The notes under the pieces: model-generated
Databases searched by the model: none
Seen by the model: only the letters and a program-made list of their open reading frames with translations
What the model was told of the DNA's origin: nothing
Shown here: positions 33,952 to 45,584 of the stretch, one piece after another
Layout of the letters: every line of letters starts with the position of its first letter
How positions within the stretch are numbered: the first letter of the stretch is position 1
From: Vesta saturnalis
Taxonomy: Eukaryota > Arthropoda > Insecta > Coleoptera > Lampyridae
DNA: 64,000 nt
Assembly (NCBI GenBank): GCA_036346205.1
Contig: JARFJB010000655.1
Location: 807,001 to 871,000 of the forward strand
Direction: 5' to 3'
Translations under genes and position numbers: made by a program

Positions 33952-36900
33952 ATAAACGAAATCTACCGAAGATAGATACGACTAATTTATGTCGTTAGAA
34001 AGATAAACAAATTCTGCATTTGATGCAAAAATGAAAAATTGGCCGTTCCATTTGAAACAATCAAGTTACCATTGCTTGAAGTTTTCTAAATTGACCAAAG
34101 TAATTTTTCTAAACACAAAAAGAATTCGAATTTGTCCATTCGGTTTACTCTAGTACATTTCATGTCTAGTAACATTACAGCCATATTTAGTTTTTTCAGA
34201 CATCTACTTTTTCCAAAAATGAAGAATTGCGGCTAAACGATTCGTTTTAGGTACAATGTGTGATACAAGAGTCGCACTGGAATTGACCAAGGAATCACAA
34301 TATGCAATAATATGTAGGGGGTTCCATTTAAAAAAATGCAACTATAATATAGATCGCCCTATATAAACTTGAGATTCAAGTGAAAACATTTTTGGTTTGT
34401 AGCCTTAATGATACCCCACCACATGCCATCAACAAGCTTTAGAAATATTCCTTAATAAACCCACAATCTTCCACCCACGCACTATTGGCCCACCCTGAGC
34501 ATACAAAACCATTTTTTAGCGACTAAAATCTGTCGCAAAATCGATTTTTTACTAAATTACTGTGAAAAAGGGCATCCCTAATTGAATTTCTATATAATTA
34601 ACCTAGTAGGGATTATTCATTTGCAAAACTAATATGTGACTTACTATGTACAATATTGCGCACATTATGTAATTTTGATTTTTTCATTTCGTAATAATTA
34701 ATTTTAAATTTCCCTTATTTTCTTTGACAGGTGGTACCAAAATCGGTACCTTTTGAAACTAACTTTGTTCAAGATTTTACCAGTGGTAGTTCGTATATGT
34801 ATTCCTATCGCCTAATTATACTCGCGTTAGTAACATCCCCCAGGTACCCTATCTTGAAAAGGGTAATTCTATCTTATTTGCTATATTGCAAATTCAAGAA
34901 CCACACAATCTTGACTTGAGTGACAATAATGTCACTATCACTCAAATTAATTGCCTGCCTTACTTTGACCTTCCGGGCATTAATTAAAACATTAGCATTT
35001 ATTTACAAGTCTGGCATTTAATTATATGGAAACATAGTTATTAACCAAAAGATGTTTAAGTATATTCGTATAGTTCTAAAGCCGCCCGGTATCAGTAGCG
35101 TGCTATATAATGTTGATTCGGATATGTTCGTGGATTTGCATTATAAAATATTTTATTTTTGAAGACTCATTTGTTTCTAGTAATTCTTACACCTAATTAT
35201 TTTAAGCGCTATACGACGCTCCCAGTTGATAAGAAGTATCTGCCGAGTACCGTAGAAGCTGTTAATTGTTGAGATTCTTCTTTTAGAGGTGTTTGATAGA
35301 GGATTGAGTTGATGTAAATTTAAATAATCAGATACGTGTCGCTTACAAATACTTTGCTTAGAATTAACGTAACGATACCGTTCTTTGATGAGAGTGAAAT
35401 AGGTTACTTATAGTGCTGGGCAAGTCAGCTTAAATGTCATCAAGTAGCTGTTCTAACTCTAATGAAATTGTCTGACTAAACGAGTCTAACGTCCTAGTTT
35501 TGGGACATATTAGAGTTAAGACGGACTATTTGACATTCTTTGGTTACTCCTTTTGTAATTTCACTATATTACTCAATTGTGATGTATTACACTACAAAAC
35601 ATAGGAATAAATTCCAAACTCTGTCAAAAATGTGCTATACTATTGCATTATAAATATCCCCGTCTAGGAATAAAAGTATTAAGTAAGCCTACGATGTATG
35701 GTATAAAGCAGCGATGCACATACAGCGGCCCGCGGGCCACATGCGGCCCACTGTCGATATTTATGCGGCCCGCCAATGAATTTTAAAAATTGTTCGAAGA
35801 ACTACAAAAGTATCTTTAAGTACTTACTACTTTCTTGTTCAGGTTTACTACGTAGGACAGGTATTCTACTCGCCGGTCCAAGCATATTGTTACGAGACTA
35901 GAAATTTTTAGAATCAACTAGATTATTCGAAGATTCGCGAAACACGAAAGGTTCACGATGTTTGGTAACTCGTATAAATACGAGGCATCGTCCGGTACCG
36001 GGGCAGTTAAGCTTTAACTACGGACAAATGAACGTTATACTGATTGACGAATAAATATTTCGTCGTTAGAACTTGGCATCTACCTACGTAACAATATAAT
36101 ATCAATTTTGATATGGATAAACCAGGCCCCAGTAACAAACGTAGTCGTAACGTTGAAGATGAAAATTGACAGTTTCAAGATATTTGGACCGAAAAATACT
36201 TTTTTATTTCATCGCAAACAAAATTGTCTGTTTAATATGCAAGAGTAGTGTTTCTCTTCCGAAGGAATATAATGTGAAAAGGCACTATGAAACCCAGCAT
36301 CCTACTTTTACCAAATTAACTGGCGAAAATCGAACGCAAAAAATTGTCACTTTACAACGGGAACTAATAGGCCAGTAAGCTATGTTTACAAAACAAATTC
36401 AAGATGCTGAAACAGCTACTGAAGTTAGCTTTGAAATATCTAATAGCGAAAACTTGTCGGCCTTTTAAATGTTTAGATATCGCCCAAAAAAAATGTGTCC
36501 GGAAAATGCAAAGCAGTTTGAGAAAATTCAGTTAAATCGAATGACTGTTCAAAGAAGAGTTACCGCATTAGCAGCTAATATAGAACAGCAATTAGCTACG
36601 AAATCGAAAAGTTTTGACTATTTTTCTGTAGCACTTGACGAATCTACAGATATAAGTTCCACTGCTCAACTCTTAATATTTTTACCAGGTGTAACACAAA
36701 GTTTTGAAGTGAGTGAGGAACTGATTGGTATGAGTTCTTTGACAAGTCAAACCAAGGGGAGTGACATGCTCAAAGCTCTTCTGGAAAAATGTTCTATAAT
36801 GGATTTGGATTTAACGAAAATATCTGGAATTACGACTTACGGAGCACCTTCAATGGTTGAAAGTACATCTGGGATAGTAACTATGTTAAAAGAGTATTTA

Positions 36901-37382
36901 CAAACAAAAAACATAGATACGAAGGAATTATTGCAGTTTCATTGCATTATACATCAAGAGGCCCTCTGTTCAAAATTATTGGGATTTGAAAATGTGATGA
37001 AAGTTGTAGTACCTAATGTAAATTTTATAAAATCACGAGGTCTCAATCACCGACAATTCAAACAATTTCTCGAGGATATTGAAAGCGAATATGGTGATCT
37101 CCTGTTTTACACTGAAGTAAGGTGGCTAAGTCGTGGGTTAACACTAGAGCGGTTTCTTAGCTTGATTGAAGAAATCAAAATATTTCTGGCGAAAAAGAAA
37201 AAGGACGTCTCCGAACTCGACAACCCTGATTGGCTGAGCGACTTAGCGTTTCTTGTAGACATCACAAATGAATTGAATGTCTTAAATACGCGACTCCAAG
37301 GCAAAGATCTATTGATTTCGCAGTTATACTCTCATGTTTCGTCCTTTCAATGCAAATTGAGTCTTTTCACAAATCAATTCAG
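33952..37382 (+). repeat. Left arm of inverted repeat I
   Basis: Reverse complement of 38984-44966 once mariner E is removed from that arm (3431 against about 3411 bp). Identity is high, with scattered substitutions and small indels. It contains a hAT copy cut at its inner end and about 1.75 kb of hAT flank. It keeps the unoccupied site of mariner E at 34794-34795. A mariner-type tip (GGCCCACCCTGA near 34488) is shared by both arms. Confidence 0.9.
35709..37382 (+). mobile_element. hAT transposon, left-arm copy, 3' truncated, with broken transposase
   Basis: The tip CAGCGATGCACATAC starts at 35709 after GTATAAAG, the reverse complement of the 8-bp target CTTTATAC. The transposase starts at 36112 (MDKPGPSNKRSR), soon meets a stop, then shows the BED-type finger (CLICKSSVSLPKEYNVKRHY, with TQH) and a long open part at 36469-37382: DESTDISSTAQLL (first acidic residue), SGITTYGAPSM, FHCIIHQEALCSKLL and EVRWLSRG. 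In the second catalytic position it has Tyr (TTYGAPS) where the right-arm copy has Asp. The frame runs into (TA)n at 37383. Confidence 0.85.

Positions 37383-37437
<55 letters not shown>
37383..37437. repeat. (TA)n tract that ends left arm I
   Basis: A perfect AT tract that cuts the hAT gene after CAATTCAGC and passes directly into repeat X. The Tyr-Ile run at the end of the hAT frame comes from it. Confidence 0.95.
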
Positions 37438-37439
<2 letters not shown>

Positions 37440-37870
37440 GTCCTAAAGAACTATTTCTTTCTAAATAGCTGTAAAAAAGGATAATTTGACTCCACGTGAT
37501 ATATATCGTTGGAGTCAGAAAAAAAAAAGTAAATTTTTGTTACCATAGCCAACTAAAAAATAGCCATATAAAAAACTTTATACAAGAATATTTTTTAAGA
37601 ATTGACCACGCCTCTGCATTCTTATCAAGAAAGTGCCTGAAGAACGTAGAAGTTATTTTTTATTTTTCCATAAATAAGCAAGATAAAATGCAAGCCATAA
37701 AATGAAAACTCAAAAATCTGAATTTTTGACTCGAAAACAAAAGATGTTAGCCAAATTTGAAATGCACCATTGAGTTTTTCTCAAAAAAAGAGAACGAGGA
37801 TACGAGTTTCATTTTTCATATGAACTATAGTTCAAGATATTCCCTATTAAAACATATTGGCTACCCTGTA
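37438..37870 (+). repeat. Repeat X, longest copy
   Basis: About 430 bp from the (TA)n tract to a mariner-like end GGCTACCCTGTA at about 37870. Inside are CCAAATTTGAAATGCACCAT and GAGAACGAGGATACGAG. No coding capacity. It is probably one end of a mariner-related or MITE-like element whose TA-proximal side has become a microsatellite. Confidence 0.7.
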
Positions 37871-38386
37871 CAACTGTAACCGGATCGGAAGCTGGATTGT
37901 GTAAGAGGATTAAGAACATTCTAGCACATATTTTTAATATTATTTATTTGTGGAATTTTTTTGGCATATCTGACTATAATAGTAAATTACTGATTATTCT
38001 GCTTTACACTTTTTGATAACATTTGTGAGAAGTAAATTACTGAAAATAAAAAGAAACTAAAAATATTTTTAAAGAGAACGAGAGAGTTATAAAAACTTTA
38101 TATTATAATAACTAAATGTATTATATTATTATTAACTTATGTTTATTAATGTCTTCTCTAATTTAAAAGTAGATAAACTCTAACGAATCCTTTAATGTTC
38201 GCAAGCAGTTTAAATGTGTTATATTCAAAGGTTTATTAAAATGTGTGTATATTTATTTTAATCATTGTATAATTATTTTTCACATTGTTAATTCCCATGT
38301 GTGAATAACTTTTTTTTTAACTAAATACGATCTTTGTATTAACCCTCTCGCCCTTCAGTTTAGCTAATGAATCTATTGCTTTATAC
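37871..38386. other. Spacer of inverted repeat I, unique AT-rich
   Basis: No gene or repeat was recognised. It ends with CTTTATAC (38379-38386), the hAT target duplication. Confidence 0.5.
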
Positions 38387-40616
38387 CAGTGATGCACAGA
38401 CTTATAGGGAACAGGGGCCACTCGGGAAAATTATAAGCCAAGGACGGGCCGCTACAAACAATACTTATTAACACAAAAATTTTTATTTTTAAATAGTATG
38501 AGTAACAATGATAAAAATAAAAAACTTGTCGCCACACGTAAAATTGCTTCCAAATTTTCATTTGCCAGACGGTTTCGATTTTTTGTTTTGTTAAGTTTCG
38601 TCACTGAAAACATTTGTTCACAAATATACGTCGATCCAAATAAGCTTGCGCATTTCAATGCATTTATGCGCAACTTTTTATAAGCGTTTTTATCAACGCT
38701 ACGATAGAAGTTGAGTAAATTACCTTCATTAAACTTGTTTCGTAAATTATCATCATTTTGCATGTCTATCAATTCCAGCTGCATTGATTCCGGCGCATTT
38801 TCGGGTGAAATGTTGAAAGGATTGCTGAAAATGTCCAATAGAGGTTTAACTTTTTTGAAATCTACAAAACGATCTTGAAAAGCTTGTATCAAAATATCAA
38901 TTTTTTCAACATAAGTGAAATTGACGTCAGTTTTATTGAATTTCTCCATAATTTTTTTGTAGTTCGGAAAATGGCCGTAATTGGCTGAATTGATTTGTGT
39001 CCTGAAAAGACTCAATTTGCATTGAAAGGACGAAACATGAGAGTATAACTACGAAATCAATAGATCTTTGCCTTGGAGTCGCGTATTTAAGACATTCAAG
39101 TGATTTCTGATGTCTGCAAGAAACACTAAGTCACACAGCCAATCAGGGTTGTCGAGTTCGGAGACGTCCTTTTTCTTTTCCGCCAGAAATATTTTGATTT
39201 CTTCAATCAAGTTAAGAAACCGCTCTAGTGTCAACCCACCTTACTTCAGTGTAAAACAGGAGATCACCATATTCACTTTCAATATCCTTGAGAAATTGTT
39301 TGAATTGTCGGTGATTGAGACCTCGCGATTTTATCAAATTTACTCTTGATGTATAATGCAATGAAACTGCAATAATTCCTTCGTATCTATGCTTTTAGTT
39401 TGTAAATACTCTTTTAACATAGTTACTATCCCAGATGTACTTCCAACCATTGAAGGTGCTCCGTCAGTCGTAATTCCAGATATTTTCGTTAAATCCAAAT
39501 CCATTATAGAACATTTTTCCAAAAGAGCTTTGAGCATGTCACTCCCCTTGGTTTAACTTGTCAAAGAACTCATACCAATCAGTTCTTCACTCACTTTAAA
39601 ACTTTGTGTTACACCTCGTAAAAATATTAAGAGTTGAGCAGTGGAACTTATATCTGCAGATTCGTCAAATGCTATAGAAAAATAGTCAAAACTTTTCGAT
39701 TTCGTAGCTAATTGCTGTTCTACATTAGCTGCTAATGTGGTAACTCTTCTTTGAACAGTCATCCGATTTAACTGAATTTTCTCAAACTGCTTTGCATTTT
39801 CCGGACACATTTTTTTTGCGGCGATATCTAAACATTTAAAAGGCCGACAAGTTTTCGCTATTAGTCGAAATATTTCAAAGCTAACATCAGTAGCTGTTTC
39901 AACATCTTGAATTTGTTTTGTAAACATAGCTTACTGGCCTATTAGTTCCCGTTGTAAAGTGACAATTTTTTGCGTTCGATTTTCGCCAGTTAATTTGGTA
40001 AAAGTAGCATGCTGGGTTTCATAGTGCCTTTTCACATTATATCCTTTCGGAACAGAAACACTACTCTTGCATATTAAACAGACAATTTTGTTTTGCGATG
40101 AAATAAAAAAGTATTTTTCGGTCCAAATATCTTGAAACTGTCGATTTTCATCTTCAACCTTACGACTACGTTTGTTACTGGGAGCCTGGTTTATCCATAT
40201 CAAAATTGATATTATATTGTTACGTAGGTAGTTGCCAAGTTCTAACGACGAAATATTTATTCATCAATCAATATAACGTTCACCTGTCCATAGTTAAAAC
40301 TTAACTTCCCCGGTACCGGGCGATGCGTCGTATTTATACGAGTTACCAAACATCGAGAACCTTCGGTGATAATACCGACGTGTTTCGCGAATCTTCGAAT
40401 AATCTGGTTGATTCTACAAATTTCTAGTATCGTAACAATATGCTTGGACCGGCGAGTAGAATACCTGCCCTACGTAGTAAACCTGAACAAGAAAGTAGTA
40501 GGTACTTAAAGATACTTTTGTAGTTCTTCGAACAATTTTTAAAATTCATTGGCGGGCCGCATAAATATCGACAGTGGGCCGCATGTGGCCCGCGGGCCGC
40601 GGTATGTGCATCGCTG
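38387..40616 (-). mobile_element. hAT transposon, complete copy, with broken transposase
   Basis: Tips CAGTGATGCACAGAC (38387) and CAGCGATGCACATAC (reverse, ending 40616) form short TIRs. The flanks are CTTTATAC at 38379-38386 and CTTTAAAC at 40617-40624, an 8-bp target duplication with one change. The transposase (start near 40198, end about 38452) shows in order: BED finger (CLICKSSVSVPKGYNVKRHY, H), DESADISSTAQLL, GITTDGAPSMVG, FHCIIHQE, then the C-terminal dimerisation block CASLFGSTYICEQMFSVTK. It resembles the GTF2IRD2/ZBED-like hAT group. Frameshifts and stops split it into at least five pieces. Confidence 0.9.
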
Positions 40617-41528
40617 CTTTAAACCATACATCGTAGGCTTACTTAATACTTTTATTCCTAGACGGGGATATTTATAATGCAATAGTATAGCACATTTTTG
40701 ACAGAGTTTGGAATATATTCTTATGTTTTGTGGTGTAGTACATCACAATTGAGTAATATAGTGAAATTACAAAAGGACTAACCAAAGAATGTCAAATAGT
40801 CCGTCTTAACTCTAGTATGTCCCAAAACTAGGACGTTAGACTCGTTTAGTCAGACAATTTCATTAGAGTTAGAACAGCTACTTGATGACATTTAAGCTGA
40901 CTTGCCCAGCACTATAAGTAACCGATTTCACTCTCATCAAAGAACGGTATCGTTACGTTAATTCTAAGCAAAGTATTTGTAAGCGACACGTATCTGATTA
41001 TTTAAATTTACATCAACTCAATCCTCTATCAAACACCTCTAAAAGAAGAGTCTCAAGAATTAACAGCTTCTACGGTACTCGGCAGATACTTCTTATCAAC
41101 TGCGAGCGTCGTATAGCGCTTAAAATAATTAGGTGTAAGAATTACTAGAAACAAATGAGTCTTAAAAAATAAAATATTTTATAATGCAAATCCACGAACA
41201 TGTCCGAATCAACATTATATAGCACGCTACTGATACCGGGCGGCTTTAGAACTATACGAATATACTTAAACATCTTTTGGTTAATAACTATGTTTCCATA
41301 TAATTAAATGTCAGACTTGTAAATAAATGCTGTTTTAATTAATGCCCGGAAAGTCAAAGTAAGGCAGGCAATTCATTTGAGTAATAGTGACATTATTGTC
41401 ACTCAAGTCAAGATTGTGTGATTCTTGAATTTGCAATATTGCAAATAAGTTCGAATTACTCTTTTCAAGATAGGGTACCTGGGGGACGTTACAAACGCGA
41501 GTATAATTAGGCGATAGGAATACATATA

Positions 41529-44098
41529 CAGGGTGTCCCAACGATAGAGTAAAGTAAGTTTATGCTTAACTAGAATTATTTGTGTAAATATTGTATGGAC
41601 CATGGGGTAGAGGTAAGAAGTGTGCATTTTTTAAAATATTGGAAGTTATACAGGGTGTGCCAGAAAAGCAGGACGTGAAAAAGTATGATTTTTTTAAATA
41701 GAACACCCGTATTTGATTTTAGTTTTAATTCTACGTGTCCATACAAACATATTTTGTCATACAAAAGATTGGCTGAAAGTTTTAGTTCTTGAGATATTCG
41801 CGTTTAAAGATTATTATGGTCATTTTCGTGGGGTTGATGAATGGGCAATTGTTCCGTTATTTCACAATAAAAAAATTGATATTTCGTGTGAAAAATGAGT
41901 GATATTATACTAACGTTTAGACCGAGTAGTATTTCTAATTTTCTCAACAGGGTGTTTGTTATAACCATTCAAATTTGAAAATTCTCAAATTAAAAAATCA
42001 GTTTTTTAATTGCACACCCTATATATTTTATTTCATTTTATTCGGGATTAAAAATCTATCATTTTGTCAAATATATCCTATATCTATCTATGATAGTTTT
42101 CGAGTAATTTCGATTTTTACACTAGCTACTTTATTTTCGATAACATTACATTGCATGGATCTTGGTAGCCATGGAAAATAATAATTGCGTTACTAAGATA
42201 CAAAGGTTTCCTACTTGTCAAAATAAACACATATTAAATTTGTCGTTTTCGCATTTAACTTGTTATCAATTCTTGTATCAATTATGGATTATTCGACAAA
42301 TGAATTAATTGATATGATATACGTGTTGGGCGAGGCTGAAAAAACCCTTTATTGGCACAACGAATCTACAAAATGAAATATCCTGAACGTCGAATACCTA
42401 CTACTGTTGGCTTGGAAAATTTGATGGATAGATTTGATTCTAGCGGTAGTGTTAAATACTTCAAACGTAAAGTTGTTAATAAAAGGGCAGCTAATGAAGA
42501 AAAGAACTTGAAATATTATTAAATATTCAAGAAAATCCCCAAGTGAGTTCTAGAACATTAGCGACGATATGTGACACCTCCAAATCAAACGTGAATCGAA
42601 CAACGCTGAAGTATAAGTACCATCCCTATCACATTGAGCTTCATCAAGAATTGCGAGAAGAGGATTTTGCAAGACGAATTGAATTCTGCAATATCATTAA
42701 TCAACGGCTGCAATTAAATAACAACTTTTGTGCTCCATAATGTTTTCCGATGAGGCGACGTTTAAAAGTAATGGGGCTGTAAATCGGCATAATATGCACT
42801 ATTACGCCATTGATAATCCATTTTGGCTACGAGAAGTTCAAAACCAAAATTATAGGTCACTAAATGTGTGGTGTGGTATACTTAATGACCAAATTATCGG
42901 TCCCTATTTTTTTGATGATCCATTAACGGGCCGCAGCTATTTGCATTTCTTACGTGAAGAATTGCCTGTGTTACTTGAGGATATCAGTTTAGAAGGACGA
43001 CTAAATATGTGGTTGCAACAGGATGGTGCACCTCCACATTTTTATCGGGACGTAAGGGAATTCTTGAACCAGCAATACCCGGAGAAATGGATAGGACGTA
43101 ATGGCTTTATATTATGGCAACCCAGGTCATGCGATTTAACTCCACTGGATTTTTTCCTATGGGGATACATAAAAGATCGGGTGTATATTATTAAACCTAC
43201 AACAAGGGAGGACATGAAAAATAGAATTCGCGAAGCTTGTCGCACAGTCACCCCTCTTATGTTATCCGAAGTGAGACAGAACATGAGCAAAAGGCTCAAT
43301 ATGTGTATTCAGCAAGAAGGCCGTCTATTTGAGCATTTACTAAGACGCAATGTTGAATCATTATTGAATTACTGTTTCTCATTAATAAAAACTGTTAATA
43401 TTCTCGCTTAGGTGGTTTGTTTTATTTCGTCGCAATTGTTTTCCATGGCTACCACGATCCACAATAATGTTATAGTATCGTATGTAACGTAGCTAGTGAG
43501 AAAAATCGAAATTACTCGAAAACTATCAAAGATAGATATAGGATATATTTAACAAAAATGATAGATTTTTTAATCCCGAATAAAATGAAATAAAATATAT
43601 AGGGTGTGCAATTAAAAAAGCTGATTTTTTAATTTGAGAATTTTCAAATTTGAATGGTTATAACAAACACCCTGTTGAGAAAATTAGAAATACTACTCGG
43701 TCTAAACGTTAGTATAATATCTCTCATTTTTCACACGAAATATCAATTTTTTTTATTGTGAAATAACGGAACAATTGCCCATTCATCAACCCCACGAAAA
43801 TGACCATAATAATCTTTAAACGCGAATGTCTCAAGAACTAAAAACTTTCAGCCAATATTTTGTATGACAAAATATGTTTGTATGGACACGTAGAATTAAA
43901 AACTAAAATCAAATACAGGGTGTTCTATTTAAAAAAATCATACTTTTTCACGTCCTGCTTTTCTGGCACACCCTGTATAACTTCCAATATTTTAAAAAAA
44001 TGCACACTTCTTACCTCTACCCCATGATCCATACAATATTTGCACAAATAATTCTAGTTAAGCATAAACTTACTTTACTCTATCGTTGGGACACCCTA
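41529..44098 (+). mobile_element. Mariner-like transposon E with about 660-bp TIRs
   Basis: Tips CAGGGTGTCCCAACGATAGA and its reverse (TAGGGTGTCCCAACG, ending 44098) lie between TA dinucleotides. The inverted repeats run 41529-42185 and 43433-44098. The same flanks without the element and with a single TA are present at 34780-34810 in the other arm, so this is a real insertion with TA duplication. Both TIRs contain internal CAGGGTGT/ACACCCT motifs (about 41652, 41703, 41948, 42024), as if smaller elements had been absorbed. Confidence 0.95.
42284..43411 (+). pseudogene. Transposase of element E (DD41D), recently broken
   Basis: The start reads MDYSTNELIDMIYVLGEA. An N-terminal helix-turn-helix region (SSRTLATICDTSKSNVNR) is followed by the catalytic core MFSDEATFKSNGAVNRH, SLNVWCGILNDQIIGPYFF, LQQDGAPPHFYRDV, EKWIGRNG and LTPLDFFLWGYIKDRVY. 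All three catalytic Asp are present and the second and third are 41 residues apart. Three frameshifts (near 42345, 42505 and 42735) separate otherwise clean frames; the last 227 codons are open. It is the least decayed catalytic domain in the window besides element D. Confidence 0.9.
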
Positions 44099-44966
44099 TA
44101 CAAACTACCACTGGTAAAATCTTGAACAAAGTTAGTTTCAAAAGGTACCGATTTTGGTACCACCTGTCAAAGAAAATAAGGGAAATTTAAAATTAATTAT
44201 TACGGAATGAAAAAATCAAAATTACATAATGTGCGCAATATTGTTCATAGTAAGTCACATATTAGTTTTGCAAATGAATAATCCCTACTAGGTTAATTAT
44301 ATAGAAATTCAATTAGGGATGCCCTTTTTCACAGTAATTTAGTAAAAAATCGATTTTGTGACAGATTTTAGTCGCTAAAAAATGGTTTTATGTATTCAGG
44401 GTGGGCCAATAGTGCGTGGGTGGAAGATTGTGGGTTTATTAAGGAATATTTCTAAAGCTTGTTGATGGTATGTGGTGGGTTATCATTAAGGCTACAAACC
44501 AAAAATGGTTTCACTTGAATCTCAAGTTTATATAGCGCTATATTATAGTTGCATTTTTTTAAATGGAACCCCCTACATATTATTGCATATTGTGATTCCT
44601 TGGTCAATTCTAGTGCGACTCTTGTATCACACATTGTACCTAAAACGAATCGTTTAGCCGCAATTCTTCATTTTTGGAAAAATTAGATGTCTGAAAAAAC
44701 TAAATATGGCTGTGATCATAAAACTTAGAAGGCCATGACTGTAATGTTACTAGACATGAAATGTACTAGAGTAAACCGAATGGACAAATTCGAATTCTTT
44801 TTGTGTTTAGAGAAATTACTTCAGTCAATTTAGAAAACTTCAAGCAATGGTAACTTGATTGTTTCAAATGGAACGGCCATTTTTTCGTTTTTGCATCAGA
44901 TGCAGAATTTGTTTACCTTTCTAACGACATAAATTAGTCGTATCTATCTTCGGTAGATTTCGTTTA

Positions 44967-45292
44967 ATTCCACAATCTCTGATTAATTTGCTGTATTTTT
45001 CAATTTTTATTTTGTACTAGTAGTTCCCGGCGCACTTTGCTGTTCTCAAATATGAAACACATTCTCCCTGTCCCTCGCCGTCTCTCTGTTTCTCTTCCGC
45101 ACCCTCTCCCACGCCTTCCTCTTCACCATATCATGGCGATCGGATGAATGTTGTAGTATGTACGTTATCTACTCCCGCCTAGTGGGTTCGCGGTCAGTCA
45201 GCTAGTCGGTGTGTGAAAGAGGAAGTATTCGAGGGGGTGGGGTTTTTCTTTGACGGTATTCTAAATTCAAATTCGACCTTGAATTTCCTGGA
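44967..45292. other. Short unassigned spacer
   Basis: Contains a pyrimidine-rich patch (45060-45130, CTCCCTGTCCCTCGCCGTCTC). No gene recognised. Confidence 0.4.
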
Positions 45293-45294
45293 TA

Positions 45295-45535
45295 ATAAAT
45301 TATTTCGACTCCTTGAAGATGTACCGCTCGCTCAAATTAGGGACATGTATTTTCCAAGCGCTCCCGTGTAGTAAGTGTTTGGCTAATAATGTATTTGTTG
45401 AAAAGTGGATAGGAAGGGATGGACCAACACGATCTCCAGACATTTCCTCGCTTAATTTATTTTGTGGGGGTACGTCAAGGAAAAAGTGTATGCAAATGAG
45501 ACTGATGACCGACTGATGGGTTGTCATTTTCAGAG
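45295..45535 (+). pseudogene. Mariner-like transposase fragment H
   Basis: Frames read FRLLEDVPLAQIRDMYF, then EKWIGRDGPTRSPDISSL and WGYVKEKVYANETDD, the middle and C-terminal part of the same transposase family as A-E. The second catalytic block is lost in a frameshift, and in SSLNLF the third Asp is Asn. No terminal repeats. It abuts the gypsy RT about 50 bp downstream. Confidence 0.7.
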
Positions 45536-45584
45536 AGGCGTTGGTGAGGCAAAAGTTGTGAGCACTACTAGAGGCGGGCGTCAT

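Larger units (their letters stand above)
38984..44966 (-). repeat. Right arm of inverted repeat I (contains mariner E)
   Basis: Pairs with 33952-37382. The inner boundary lies inside the hAT gene, where the left arm meets (TA)n. The outer boundary reads CGGTAGATTTCGTTTA. A duplicated segment of about 28 bp near 44713-44742 is absent from the left arm. Element E (41529-44098) accounts for the extra 2.57 kb. Confidence 0.9.

Noticed and set aside
33952..44966. Inverted repeat I as an assembly artefact
   Set aside because: The arms differ by many substitutions, a 28-bp duplication and a 2.57-kb transposon with a clean TA duplication, which an artefact would not give.
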